Assembly: GCA_965240325.2 (NCBI GenBank) | Contig: OZ251235.1 | Span: 1 to 64,000 of the forward strand | DNA from: Rebecca billardiae RCC1528 | Lineage: Eukaryota > Haptophyta | Reading direction: 5' to 3' | Length of the DNA stretch: 64,000 bases | Shown: in pieces, positions 19,776-29,639 of the stretch | Layout: every line of letters starts with the position of its first letter | How positions within the stretch are numbered: position 1 is the stretch's first letter | Program-made: the position numbers and the translations under genes | Notes under the pieces: generated by a model | The model's database searches: none | What the model was told of the DNA's origin: nothing | The model's input: the letters and a program-made list of their open reading frames with translations, nothing else

Positions 19776-21365
19776 ATGCCGCCGGCCGCGCTGCGCGCGG
19801 GCGCGCTGTACAACCGGCTGAGCACGGACGACGTGCTGCTGCTCGACGTGCGCGCCGACGCCGACGCCTTTGGCGCCGCGCACGCGCGCGGCGCGTACCG
19901 CTGCTGGGTGGAGGCGGGCGGCGAGCTGCGCGCGGCGCCCGCGCCGGGCGCGGGCGTGCCCGAGGCGGGCGCCGGCGCGTTCTGGAAGGGGCGCGACGTG
20001 GTGATGTACCCGCTCGATCCCGACGAGGCGGAGGCGCACGCCGTGTGCGCGCGCCTCGCGTCCGACGGCGGCGCGTCCTCGATGTGCGTGCTGCGCGCGG
20101 CCGAGTGGGAGGCCTTCCGCAGCGCGTACGGCGCGCTCGCGTGCGCGGGGCGCGAGGTGGGCGGGCCGGCGCGCGAGGGGCACAGCGCGCGCACGCGGCT
20201 CCTCCCGTCCGAGGTGATCCCCGGGCTGCTCTACCTCAGCGACCTGCCCACCGCCGCCGCGTGCGAGGCGGCGCACGCGGCGCGCGCGCTGCGGCTGAGC
20301 CGCGTGCTCACGGTGATGGCCGAGCCGCCCGCCGAGCTGCGCGGCCTCGCGGCGCGCGCGGCCGCGCCCGGCGCGCCGCTGAAGCACTCCTTCTTCGCGT
20401 GCGCCGACCAGCAGGCCGCCGACGTCGGCCGCCACTTCGGCGCGTGCCACGCGCTGATCGAGGGCGCGCGCTTGGCCGGGCTGTCTGTGCTGGTGCACTG
20501 CTCCAAGGGCGTCTCGCGCTCGGCCACGGTGGTCGCGTCGTACCTGATGAAGGAGCGCGCGCCGCTCTCGGCGGCCGAGGCGCTCGGCGCCGTCGCCGCC
20601 GCGCGGCGCATCATCTGCCCCAACGCGGGCTTCCGCCAGGCGCTGGCCGAGTACGCGCGCGAGCTGGCGGGCGAGCGCTCGGGCGTGTACGTGCCGCGCG
20701 CGAGCGCGGGCACCGCGCTCGGCGCCGAGGGCGGCTTCGCGCTGCCGCCGGCGTGGGCGGCGCCGGCGCCGCGGCCGGCGGAGGCGCGCGCGACGCTCCT
20801 CGTGACCAAGGGCGGCGCGCAGCTCGACGCCATCGACGTGGGCGGCCACGCGTGCTCGGTGGTGGGCCGCGCGCTGACCGCAGACGTCGTGTGCGAGCAC
20901 GGCTCTGTCTCGCGCGCACACGCCGCGCTGGTGCACCACGTGGCGGGCGGGCTGTACGTGCTCGACCTGGGCTCGACGCACGGCACCTTCCTCAACGGCG
21001 TGCGGCTGCACCCGCGCGCCGAGGTGCGGCTGCGCGAGGGCGACGACCTCACCTTCGGCGCGTCCACGCGCACGTACACCGTGGCACGCCTGCCGCGCGG
21101 CGGCGGCGGCGGCGGCGCGGAGAGCGCGGCCGAGCCGGCGGGCGCGGTGGCGGCGGCGGCGGAGGAGGAGGCAGAGGGCGAGGCGGAGGGCGAGGAGGCG
21201 GACGACGCGCCCGCCGAGCGCGGCAAGCGCAAGCCCAAGCGGCGGTGGGTGAAGAAGTCGGTGCGGCGGCTCGAGCAGCAGGTGCGCGGCCGCGCGCCCA
21301 CCGAGAACGAGCGCGTCGCCGCGCAGGCGGGCGCGGGCAGCGGCGTGCTCGGCCCCGGCTGGTGA
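19776..21365 (+). CDS. Rhodanese-like + dual-specificity phosphatase + FHA fusion
   Basis: 529 residues. Domains in order: rhodanese-like fold (about 1-120; DVLLLDVRADADAF and a second DVVMYPLDPD strand) without an obvious catalytic cysteine, resembling the regulatory CH2 domain of MAP-kinase phosphatases; a DSP catalytic domain (about 140-300) with general acid D211 and the CX5R loop HCSKGVSRSA (C242, R248); and an FHA domain (about 340-435) with G364-R365, S379-R380-x-H382 and N408-G409, all expected for phosphothreonine binding. A basic KRKPKRRWVKK patch near the C-terminus could be a nuclear signal. Likely role: a phosphatase guided to pThr-marked partners. Catalysis looks intact. Start at ATG 19776 because the upstream in-frame stretch has no domain. 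Confidence 0.88.
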   Translation: MPPAALRAGALYNRLSTDDVLLLDVRADADAFGAAHARGAYRCWVEAGGELRAAPAPGAGVPEAGAGAFWKGRDVVMYPLDPDEAEAHAVCARLASDGGASSMCVLRAAEWEAFRSAYGALACAGREVGGPAREGHSARTRLLPSEVIPGLLYLSDLPTAAACEAAHAARALRLSRVLTVMAEPPAELRGLAARAAAPGAPLKHSFFACADQQAADVGRHFGACHALIEGARLAGLSVLVHCSKGVSRSATVVASYLMKERAPLSAAEALGAVAAARRIICPNAGFRQALAEYARELAGERSGVYVPRASAGTALGAEGGFALPPAWAAPAPRPAEARATLLVTKGGAQLDAIDVGGHACSVVGRALTADVVCEHGSVSRAHAALVHHVAGGLYVLDLGSTHGTFLNGVRLHPRAEVRLREGDDLTFGASTRTYTVARLPRGGGGGGAESAAEPAGAVAAAAEEEAEGEAEGEEADDAPAERGKRKPKRRWVKKSVRRLEQQVRGRAPTENERVAAQAGAGSGVLGPGW

Positions 21366-21621
21366 GTTGGGGCGGCGCGCGGCCGGGCCCTGCGCCGCCG
21401 GCGCGGCGGCCGCCGGCCGCGTCCGGCGGCTGCTGGCACCCGTCCGCCGCGGAGGGCCGTCGTCGTCGTCAGATGACTCTTCGTATACTACTATCTCTAC
21501 TACTATCTGCTGTATGCCGTTACGAAATGCGGGTGATCCGTAGTATTGAAGGGCGAGCCGCCGGCCGCGCACCCGCCCCGACCTGGTGAGCAGCACTGGT
21601 GAGCAGGTGAGCTCCTGCAGG

Positions 21622-24351
21622 ATGATGGATGACGACGGCGCCGAGCCGGCGCGCCGGCGGCGCGCGTCGTACCACGGGGTGCCGAGCGGCAGCGCGGCGG
21701 CCGCCGCGGCGGCGCTCTCGCGCGGCTCGCCCCCCGCCGCGCGCCGCGCGCGCCGCGCCTCGGTGGGCGTCGTGGACGCGTCTCGCATCTCGGTGATGGC
21801 GGGCTCAGACATGGCCGCGCTCGCGAGCAGGTGGCAGCGCGCCGCCTCGTGCGCGGTGGCGGCCGCGCCCGCCGCCGCGGGCGGCGGCGGCGCGCGGCGG
21901 TTCTCCGCCGTCTCCGACGTCGCGGCTGCCGCCGCCGCGCGCGCCGCCTCCGACCGCTTCCACTTTGAGCGCGTGGGCGCGGACGGCGTCGTCGCGGCAG
22001 ACCCGACGTACCGGCTGCGCGGCTCGCGGCGGGAGATGGAGGCGGAGCTCGAGGCGCGGCGCGCGCTGCTCGACTCGCCGGCGGTGGCGCACGCGCTGCT
22101 GCGCTTCTGGCGCACCGCGGGCCTGCCCGACGACGGCGCCATGCACGCCGAGCAGTACGCGGCCGTGTACGGCGCGATCGCGCGCGCGCTCGGCTCGACG
22201 CCGCCGGGCGCGCCCGTCAGCGCGGCGCTCGAGCTCGCGCGCGCCGACTGGGCGGGCGACATGGCCGGGCGCGACGCGTCGGCCGGCATGCCCGCCGCCG
22301 TCTTCTGCGCCGGCCTCTTCGAGCTCGCCGACGTGTGGGTGGAGGGCTGCGCCGAGGCCGAGTACGTGACCTTCCTCGGACGGCTCTTCCGGCGCGTGAC
22401 ACACGCGCAGCACCCGGGCGCGGCGCTGCTCGCGCACGGCGCGAGGGAGACGGCGGAGGCGCTCGCGCGCGCGCCGCGCGCGTTCCGCCCGCTCGAGGAC
22501 GTCGCGTCCGACGCCGAGCTCGACGCGCTCGACGCCGCGCGCGGCGGGTGCGCGGGCGAGGGCGAGGGCGCACTGGGCGCGCTGTTGGCAGAGCTGCGCT
22601 GCGCGACCGCGCGCCTGCGCACCGCGCTCGGCCGCACGCCGCTGGGCGCGGGGTCGGCGGAGGTGAGCGCCGAGCGCGCCGACGCGGAGATCGCCGCGCT
22701 GCGCTCCGCCCTCGCCGCCGCCCTCGCCGCGGGCGCGCCGCCCCGCTGCCGCGAGGTGCAGGCCGCGCTCGAGGCGCTGCTCGACGGCAGCGCCGCGCAG
22801 GCGGTGCGCGAGGCGCTGGCCGCGGCCGAGGCGGAGGAGGAGGCGGGGGGGCCGAGCGCAGAGGGCGCGCTGGACGCGCTGGACGGCGCGCTCGGCCTGC
22901 TGCACGCCGTGGGCCTGCGCGTGACGGACGCGGAGCACAGCCGCGCCGACCTCGCGCGCCACGGCCGCGGCCCGCTCCGCCGCCCCTCCGTCTTCCTGCC
23001 CGCGGACACGGCGGCGACCATCGACCGACGCACGGCCGCGTTTGGGTCCGGGGGCGGGGGCGGCCGCCGCTTCGAGGGCATCGCCGTCATTCCCGGGCTG
23101 CGCGCGTTCGAGAGCGGCGGGGCGCGCCCGGTCAGCGCGGCGCGGCGCTCCGAGGCGGGCGCCGCGCTCGGCGTGAGCCGCGGCAGCAGCGGCAGCGTCG
23201 GCAGCGGCAGCGCGGACGCGGACAGCGGCGGCGGCTCGGCGCACGCGCGCCGCCAGCAGCCGCAGCAGCAGCAGCCGCCGCGCTCGCCGCTCGCGCGCCG
23301 CGCCGCGCCGCTCGACGCGTCGCCCGCACACCCACGCGCGCCGCGCGCGACGAGCGCCGCCGCGCGTGCGCGCTCGCCGCCCGAGCGGGTGCGCGCCGCG
23401 CTGCCCCAGCCGACGCCCGCGCTGCCGCTGCCGCCCGCGCTCGGCCGGCCAGGCTCGGCTGCAGGCTCGGCTGCAGGCTCGGGCTCGGGCTCGGCGGCGG
23501 AGGCGCGCGCGGCCGCGCGCGAGGCGGTGGCGGCCGAGCGCTCGCCGCGCGCGCCGACGCCCGCCGACGGCGCCGCCGACGCGGCGCGGCCCTCCGGCGC
23601 CGCGTGTGCGTCGCTCCTGCTGCGCCTCGAGCCGTCAGACCAAGGGTCAGACCAAGGGTCGGACGGAGCACGCCCCGCCCCGTGCGCCGCGCGCGCGCAC
23701 GGCTCGACCGGCTGGGGCGTGGCGCTGCACGAGACGGCCATGGAGGGCGCGCTCCCCAGGCACAGGCCGCGCAGGCGCACCTTCGAGCTGGGCGGGCTCG
23801 GCCGGCCCGGCACGGCGGGCGGCGGGCTGCGCGAGGTCGCGCTCGACGTGCCGCCCGCGCACCCCGCGCCGCGCGCCCCGCCGGCCGCGCCGCTGGGCGC
23901 CGGCTGCGCGGGCGCGCGGCAGCGGCGCCACTCGTCCACGCTCGCAGAGGGGCCGGCGCTGCGCGGCCACGCGCTCGAGCACGGCGCCGCGCCCGCGCAC
24001 CCGCGCGGCGCGGCGCAGCAGCCCGCGCCCGAGCCCGGCGCCGAGCCGTTCGCGCCGTTCGCGCCCTCGGCGCTCTCCGTGCGCGCGGCCGCGCACGCGC
24101 GCGCGCAGCAGCAGCAGCAGCAGCGCGCCACGGGCGGCGGGGCGTCGCCGCCGGGAGGCGGTCGGCGCGGCAGCCACTCGCTCTCGCCGCCGGCCGCGCT
24201 GCGCGCCGCGCAGCAGCGCGCCGCGCAGCACGCCCTGCTGCTCGGCGGCAGCGCGGCCGGCGTGGCGCCGCAGCCGCACCCGCTGCAGGGCGCGCTCGGC
24301 GCTGCCAGGCCGGCAGCACCGGGCGGCGTCGCGGGCGGCGGCGCCGTCTGA
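21622..24351 (+). CDS. Large low-complexity protein with EF-hand-like protist domain
   Basis: About 909 residues from ATG 21622 (also in frame: 21586, 21625). The one ordered region lies at about 160-275 and includes HALLRFWRTAGL, ADWAGDMAGRDASAGMP, FCAGLFELADVW and EYVTFLGRLF. The spacing of helices and the '..F...LFELAD.W...EYV.FL' pattern are those of an EF-hand-like domain I associate with flagellated protists. The canonical calcium loop is degenerate, so calcium binding is doubtful. The remainder is Ala/Arg/Ser-rich and probably disordered, with a coiled-coil-prone segment around 330-420. Some share of the long frame could be composition-driven, but the uninterrupted frame supports one gene. 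Function unknown. Confidence 0.65.
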   Translation: MMDDDGAEPARRRRASYHGVPSGSAAAAAAALSRGSPPAARRARRASVGVVDASRISVMAGSDMAALASRWQRAASCAVAAAPAAAGGGGARRFSAVSDVAAAAAARAASDRFHFERVGADGVVAADPTYRLRGSRREMEAELEARRALLDSPAVAHALLRFWRTAGLPDDGAMHAEQYAAVYGAIARALGSTPPGAPVSAALELARADWAGDMAGRDASAGMPAAVFCAGLFELADVWVEGCAEAEYVTFLGRLFRRVTHAQHPGAALLAHGARETAEALARAPRAFRPLEDVASDAELDALDAARGGCAGEGEGALGALLAELRCATARLRTALGRTPLGAGSAEVSAERADAEIAALRSALAAALAAGAPPRCREVQAALEALLDGSAAQAVREALAAAEAEEEAGGPSAEGALDALDGALGLLHAVGLRVTDAEHSRADLARHGRGPLRRPSVFLPADTAATIDRRTAAFGSGGGGGRRFEGIAVIPGLRAFESGGARPVSAARRSEAGAALGVSRGSSGSVGSGSADADSGGGSAHARRQQPQQQQPPRSPLARRAAPLDASPAHPRAPRATSAAARARSPPERVRAALPQPTPALPLPPALGRPGSAAGSAAGSGSGSAAEARAAAREAVAAERSPRAPTPADGAADAARPSGAACASLLLRLEPSDQGSDQGSDGARPAPCAARAHGSTGWGVALHETAMEGALPRHRPRRRTFELGGLGRPGTAGGGLREVALDVPPAHPAPRAPPAAPLGAGCAGARQRRHSSTLAEGPALRGHALEHGAAPAHPRGAAQQPAPEPGAEPFAPFAPSALSVRAAAHARAQQQQQQRATGGGASPPGGGRRGSHSLSPPAALRAAQQRAAQHALLLGGSAAGVAPQPHPLQGALGAARPAAPGGVAGGGAV

Positions 24352-24694
24352 GCCGCGCGGCGGCGGCTGCTACGAACTAGCGCGTCGGGGGCTCGTCGTT
24401 ATCGACATCATCTGACATTTACTGCTGACGACGATGCGACCAGCGACACTACTGCGTGCGCTGCCGCCTGATGATATATATATCATCATCAGCACTCGTC
24501 GTAACCGTCACATCCGTCATCGTCGTACTCGTAGGCGTAGCGGGCGGGCCTACCGGCACCGCGTAGCCGCGCGTGGCCGGAGTGCATCAGCGCCAAGTGC
24601 AGCGCATCGCATACGCGCGCGTTGATGACGAGTTGACGCGATGGTGATGACGTGATGACACGCGTAGCAGTGTCACGTGACGGGCCACCGGCCG
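24352..24694. other. Convergent 3' intergenic region
   Basis: 343 bp between the EF-hand-like and PX genes. It is clearly more AT-rich than the flanking coding DNA, with a short AT dinucleotide stretch near 24475. No gene seen. Confidence 0.6.
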
Positions 24695-27013
24695 TCAGCT
24701 CATCAGCAGCTCGTGCTGCCGCTCAAAGTCCTCCGCGGCGCCTGGCGGGCGCGCCGTCGGCGGCGTCGCGCCGAGCTGCGCCCAGCGGCGCTCGCCCCGC
24801 TTGGGCGGCGGCGTGACGCGCCCCGGGCTCAGCCCCTGTGCCGCTGCGTCCTCACACCAGTCCTCGCAGCACGCGCCCCCCGAGTACGCCGCGGCGATCA
24901 CGGCCGCCTGCATCGCCGCCCAGCTCGAGCCCAGCGCGGCGCTCAGCTGCGCGCCCGCGATGCTCTCGCGCGAGCTGCGCGGCGACGCGCTGCGCGCGCG
25001 CGCGGCCGCGCAGCCGACGCGCTCGCCCTCCGCCGCCGCCTCGGCCACCGCCTCCGGCAGCAGCAGCGCGCCGCCCGCCGGCTCCGCGCCCTCGGGCCCG
25101 TCGCCCGCCTCGCGCGCCGCCCTGAGCGCGCGCTGGAGCGTGGCGAGCCGCTCGTGCGGGAAGGTGGTCGCGCCGAGCAGCTCGGCCAGGTCCTCGTCCG
25201 CCAGCTCCTGGTCCACGGCCCCGGCCTGGCACGCGCGCGCACCCTCGCACGCGCGCGCACCCTCGCACGCGCGCGCACCGCGCGCCGGCTCGGGCGTGGG
25301 CGGCCGCGCGACGCCGCGCTGCCCGTGCGGGTGGCGGGCGCGCCCCCGCCTGCCCTCCGTCTGCGTGTGGTGCGTGTGCTGCGTGCGCTCCGTCTGCGTG
25401 CCGGAGGAGACGGAGGACGGCGAGCCGCCCAGCGCGGGCAGCGCGGGCAGCGCGGGCAGCGCGAGATCGGCGGCGGGCTCGGCCGCGCGCGCGGCCACCG
25501 GCGCGTCCTCCGCGCGGGCGGGCGCGGCCTCTGCACCGCGCCGCGGCGCGCGGCGCGGCGCGTGCGGCGCCTCGGCCGCGCGCATCGAGCCCAGCACCGT
25601 GGACGCGCGCGAGAGCGTCGTGCACGTCGTGCACGTCGTGTGCGCACTGTGCGCGCTCGACGATGCGGAGATCCGGCCCTCCGACTCGCGCTGCGCCCTG
25701 GGCGTGCACAGCGCGCCCGGCGCGGCCGCCTGCCCCTGGTGCGGCCACGGCACCACCAGCGCGTCGGCCTCGCCCGCGCCCGCACACCCCGCGCCCCCCT
25801 CCGCGGCCGCAGCCTCCGCGGCCGCAGCCTCCGCGGCCGCCTCTGCGCGCGCGGCCGAGGCGAGTGCCGTGCGCACCAGCGCCGGGAGCGCCTGCGGGTC
25901 GGCGCCTTCGGGCACCACGACCACCACCTTGGGGCGCGCGCCCGCCGCCGGCGCCGTCGGCGGGGGCGGCGCCGAGCGCGCCGCTGCCACCGGCGGGCGT
26001 GGCGCGGGCGGCGGTGCGCCGGCCGCGGCCGCGGCGCATGCGTCCCACAGCCGCGCGCGCGAGGCGACAGAGCCTTGCACAGAGCCTTGCACAGAGCCTT
26101 GCACAGGGCCGCACACAGAGCCTTGCACAGAGCCTTGCACAGAGCCTTGCACAGGGCCGCACACAGAGCCTTGCACAGAGCCTTGCACAGAGCCTTGCAC
26201 AGAGCCTTGCACAGAGCCTTGCACAGGGCCTTGCACAGGGCCGCACACAGAGCCGCGCGCGCGGGTGGCGGGCGCGGCGGCGGGCGGCGAGGGCGAGGTG
26301 GGCGCGGTGGGCGGCTGGCTGTGCGGCTCCGCCTCGTCGGGCGCGCCCGCCGCCGCCGGAGCTGCCACCGCCGACGCCGCCGCCCCGTCCGCCGCGGCGG
26401 CGCGCGCGCACTCTTTCCAGGAGCGCAGCGCCCGCCGCTGCGTGTGCGCGGCCGCCGCCTCGATCAGCCGCTCGGCGCGCGGGCCGAAGGCGGCGGCGGC
26501 GTGCTCGGTGGTCTCGAGCTCGCGCAGCTCAAAGAACTCGGCGACGGCGCCGCGCACCCGCGCGTCCGCGCCCGCGCCGCCCGCCTCGCGCGCCGCGCCG
26601 AGCGCCGCGACCGCAAAGAGGCGCAGAGGGCCCACGCGCTCCGCGGCCACAAACCGACGGTCGGCGAGGCACCAGCGCTTGGGCGGCAGCGGCGGCAGGG
26701 CGGCGCCGGCGCCGAGGCGCGTGAGCGTGTCACGCAGCGCGACGAACTCCGAGTACCGCTTCTCGATCGCCCGGCTCCACGCGCCGCTCGCGCTCGCGAC
26801 CGCGCAGCGGTAGAGGACGGGGCCGCCGCTCGGCGCCGCGCGGAAGCCGCTGAGCACGACGGAGGGGGCGGGCGGCGGGGGCGGCGGGGGCGCCGCCGGC
26901 GCAGCCGCCGCTTCGCTCGCAGGCGAAGCGGTGCGCCATGAACGCTCTGGCGGGTCGTACAGCCGCATGCGCCTCGCGCCCGCGGCAGGCCGGGCCGGGC
27001 CGGGAATGAGCAC
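24695..27013 (-). CDS. PX-domain (phox homology) protein with internal VQGS repeats
   Basis: 772 residues (an alternative start is Met16). The PX domain spans about 51-163: YRCAVAS...EKRYSEFVALRDTL (R86 of RYSEF is the expected PI3P-binding arginine), the loop ALPPLPPKRW (about 106-114) and a terminal EFFELREL helix. PX domains recruit proteins to phosphoinositide membranes, chiefly endosomes. The rest is Ala-rich and low-complexity. A 4-residue tandem repeat VQGS/VQGP/VCGP occupies about 253-315, and a 6-residue repeat ARACEG lies near 577-595. No BAR, SH3 or kinase domain is visible. The C-terminal 200 residues are helical in composition. Function beyond membrane targeting is unknown. Confidence 0.8.
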   Translation of the reverse strand: MLIPGPARPAAGARRMRLYDPPERSWRTASPASEAAAAPAAPPPPPPPAPSVVLSGFRAAPSGGPVLYRCAVASASGAWSRAIEKRYSEFVALRDTLTRLGAGAALPPLPPKRWCLADRRFVAAERVGPLRLFAVAALGAAREAGGAGADARVRGAVAEFFELRELETTEHAAAAFGPRAERLIEAAAAHTQRRALRSWKECARAAAADGAAASAVAAPAAAGAPDEAEPHSQPPTAPTSPSPPAAAPATRARGSVCGPVQGPVQGSVQGSVQGSVQGSVQGSVCGPVQGSVQGSVQGSVCGPVQGSVQGSVQGSVASRARLWDACAAAAAGAPPPAPRPPVAAARSAPPPPTAPAAGARPKVVVVVPEGADPQALPALVRTALASAARAEAAAEAAAAEAAAAEGGAGCAGAGEADALVVPWPHQGQAAAPGALCTPRAQRESEGRISASSSAHSAHTTCTTCTTLSRASTVLGSMRAAEAPHAPRRAPRRGAEAAPARAEDAPVAARAAEPAADLALPALPALPALGGSPSSVSSGTQTERTQHTHHTQTEGRRGRARHPHGQRGVARPPTPEPARGARACEGARACEGARACQAGAVDQELADEDLAELLGATTFPHERLATLQRALRAAREAGDGPEGAEPAGGALLLPEAVAEAAAEGERVGCAAARARSASPRSSRESIAGAQLSAALGSSWAAMQAAVIAAAYSGGACCEDWCEDAAAQGLSPGRVTPPPKRGERRWAQLGATPPTARPPGAAEDFERQHELLMS
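25229..25282. repeat. 18-bp minisatellite within the PX gene
   Basis: Three in-frame copies of an 18-bp unit (GCACGCGCGCGCACCCTC) encode ARACEG repeats on the minus strand. Confidence 0.8.
26067..26253. repeat. 12-bp minisatellite within the PX gene
   Basis: About 15 tandem copies of AGAGCCTTGCAC and close variants (GGGCCGCACACA at regular intervals). The 12-bp period keeps the frame and encodes VQGS-type tetrapeptides. Confidence 0.93.
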
Positions 27014-27461
27014 CCCGATGCGGCCCTGCTGCCCAGCGCGGCACCGGCCCTGCCGATACTTCGTGCTTCGTCATTCATCGAACGCGGGCGGGACTTCCCT
27101 TGCAGCTCTTTCCGACAGGACGGTGCCGTCACGTGGCCTCGGGGGCGCCTGATAAGAGAAATGCATGGTCTCATAGTAACCGTGTTCAGACTGCAGTCCG
27201 GCAGGTCCAGTGGCTGACATTGCAGTGTGAGTGAGTGACTGGCCGGTCTCCCGACAGTGCCGCCGCGCCATGGCAACGTCGTACAGCCTGCCAATTCAGG
27301 CACGCGCGGTGCGCGCGCAAGTGGGGCGTATACATGGAGCCTGCTGGCATATCGTCGTCATGAGGCTGAGCGCGAGCTCCCTGGCTGCCTGCGCGGCCCC
27401 AGTCCCCACCCCCTGCCGGCTGCCAGGCGCGGGGTCGTCGTTGAGTCGGGCTATGAGGCGA
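27014..27461. other. Intergenic, PX gene upstream / TauE 3' side
   Basis: 448 bp with no recognised gene. It contains the 5' flank of the PX gene and the 3' flank of the transporter, which lie on the same strand. Confidence 0.55.
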
Positions 27462-28287
27462 TCACAGCTTGAACGCGCCCTTCGCGCCCAGCGCGAGGAA
27501 CGCGGTGCAGAAGAACCAGCGCAGCGCCTCCTGCGGCGCGAGCACGGCGAGCTGCGCGCCGACGAACGCGCCCACCGCCGTGCCGCCGAGCAGCCCCGGC
27601 AGCACGCGCGTGGCCACGTTGCCCATCCGCCAGTGCGTGTGCGCGCCGAGCGCGGACGGCAGCACCATCGACGCGAGCGTCGTGCCCAGCACCGCCTGGT
27701 GCGGCAGCTCGGTGAGCACGGCGAGGGCGGGCGTGACGATCGAGCCGCCGCCCACGCCGAACATGCCCGACAGCGCGCCGGAGAGCACGCCCACGCCCGC
27801 GCACTGCAGCAGCGTGCCCAGCGGCTGCCCGCCCACCGCCGCGGCCGCGGCGCCGTCGCCGCCGCCCTCCGCGCCGCCCTCCGCGCCCTCGGGCGCGCCG
27901 CGTCGGCCGAGCGCGACGATGTGCTCCTTGAGCGGCACGAGCGGCGCGACGGCCATCATGAAGAAGCCCATCGCCCGCTTCAGCGTCGCCCCGCTCAGCG
28001 AGCTCGTCGCGCGCGCGCCCGCGACCGCCGAGAGCGACGCGGTCGCGGCGACCGCGGCCGCGGCCATCCAGTCCACCTTGCCGCTCGACGCAAACGACGC
28101 GCAGCCGCCGATGCCGGTGCTCACGACGGCGACGAGGCTCGTGCCGTGCGCCGCGTGCTGCGAGAGCCCCGCCGCCGACGTGAGCAGCGGCACCATCACC
28201 ACGCCGCCCCCGAGCCCGACGAGCGAGCCAAACACGCCCGCGGCGAGGCCGATCGCGCCGCTGGTCGCAAACGTGGCGGCGGCCGAG

Positions 28288-28318
<31 letters not shown>

Positions 28319-28430
28319 GCGAGGGCGCCGGCGAAGAGCGCGCCGCGCCGCTGCACAGCGGTCGCCGTCTCGCCACGAGGCACACGCCGCCGCCGAGGGC
28401 GCGCGCGCGCGACGGCAGCAGGCGGAGCAT
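27462..28430 (-). CDS. TauE/SafE (TSUP) family anion transporter
   Basis: 322 residues. Predicted multi-pass transporter of sulfite, sulfonates or related organic anions. The two family repeats each open with a Gly-rich turn: GSLVGLGGGVVMVPLL (about 68-83) and GMFGVGGGSIVTPAL (about 219-233). Each is followed by hydrophobic helices, about eight in all. The first ~35 residues (MLRLLPSRARALGGG...RRRPL) are Arg-rich and acid-free, suggesting mitochondrial or plastid targeting. The loop between halves (about 170-205) is Gly/Glu-rich. Single exon. Confidence 0.88.
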
Positions 28431-28728
28431 CGATCGAATCGTCGCGCGCGTTGTCGTTGGCGGCCGCTGCGGCCGCCGCCGCTGCGCACAGCAAGTTCTT
28501 CGCTTCTCCGGCCGATTTCGTCCGGCTCAGTGCCGAAAAGGCGCGGGGACAACATTTCCATTTCTGCATTTCGTCCGCTGTGTGCCTCACAGTTGTTCAC
28601 GCGTCGGTCGATCAGTCCACGATGGCGGGCGGCGCGGCCTCGCACAAAGCTGCCGTCACATCGAGCGTCGCCCGCTCGCCGCCGCGCCGCATGCAGCGCG
28701 CCCGCGCGCGCCTCGCGCCTCGGCGCGC
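28431..28728. other. Spacer between TauE start and GIGYF stop
   Basis: Under 300 bp. It includes the upstream region of the TauE gene and the 3' end of the GIGYF-like gene. The middle is less GC-rich than either gene. Confidence 0.5.
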
Positions 28729-29544
28729 TCAGCTCGCGCTCGGCGGCGCGAGCGCGGCGCGCGTGGCGCCCACGGCCTTGCGGACGTCGCGCGGCAGCCC
28801 GCCGCCGCCCGCCACGTCGCCGCCGGGCATCGCGCCCACGCCGTGCGCCGCGTAGTGCGCGAGGTGGCGGTANNNNNNNNNNNNNNNNNNNNNNNNNNNN
28901 NNNNNNNNNNNNNNNNNNNNNNNNNNNNNNNNNNNNNNNNNNNNNNNNNNNNNNNNNNNNNNNNNNNNNNNNNNNNNNNNNNNNNNNNNNNNNNNNNNNN
29001 NNNNNNNNNNNNNNNNNNNNNNNNNNNNNNNNNNNNNNNNNNNNNNNNNNNNNNNNNNNNNNNNNNNNNNNNACCTCGTGCTCGTCGTGCAGCGAGTAGA
29101 GGAACTGCGCGAGCGTCGTGTCGGCGACGCCCGAGAGGGGCGGCAGCGCGCGCGCGCACCAGCGCGCGAGGTCCGGTGGCAGCGCGCCGAGCGAGCCGTC
29201 CTCCGCGCCCGGCTCCACGCCGGCGGCGGCGGCGTTGACGCTGGTGCAGCTCGACGAGGCGCTGGGCCCCGCGCTCTGCTGCTGCGCCTGCTGCGCCGAG
29301 GAGGCTGACGGTGCCGGGTGCGGCTGCTTGCCGCCGCCGCCCTCGCCGCCGCCGCCAGCCTTGGCCGCGGCGCGCGAGGCCGACTGCGACGCAGCCCCGC
29401 CCTTGGCGGCGGCCCCGCGCGCCTGCTGCGCCTGCGCCTGCGCCTGCGCCTGCGCCTGCTGCGTCTTCGCGGCCGCCTGCTGCGCCACCTTGAGCCACGA
29501 CTCCGCGGAGGGCGCCACGTCGGTGGACGCCGAGTAGTCGTACA

Positions 29545-29639
<95 letters not shown>

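Noticed and set aside
28865-29080. Frames spanning the N gap
   Set aside because: Unknown bases cannot support a continuous protein, and the frame on either side does not agree with the gap length.
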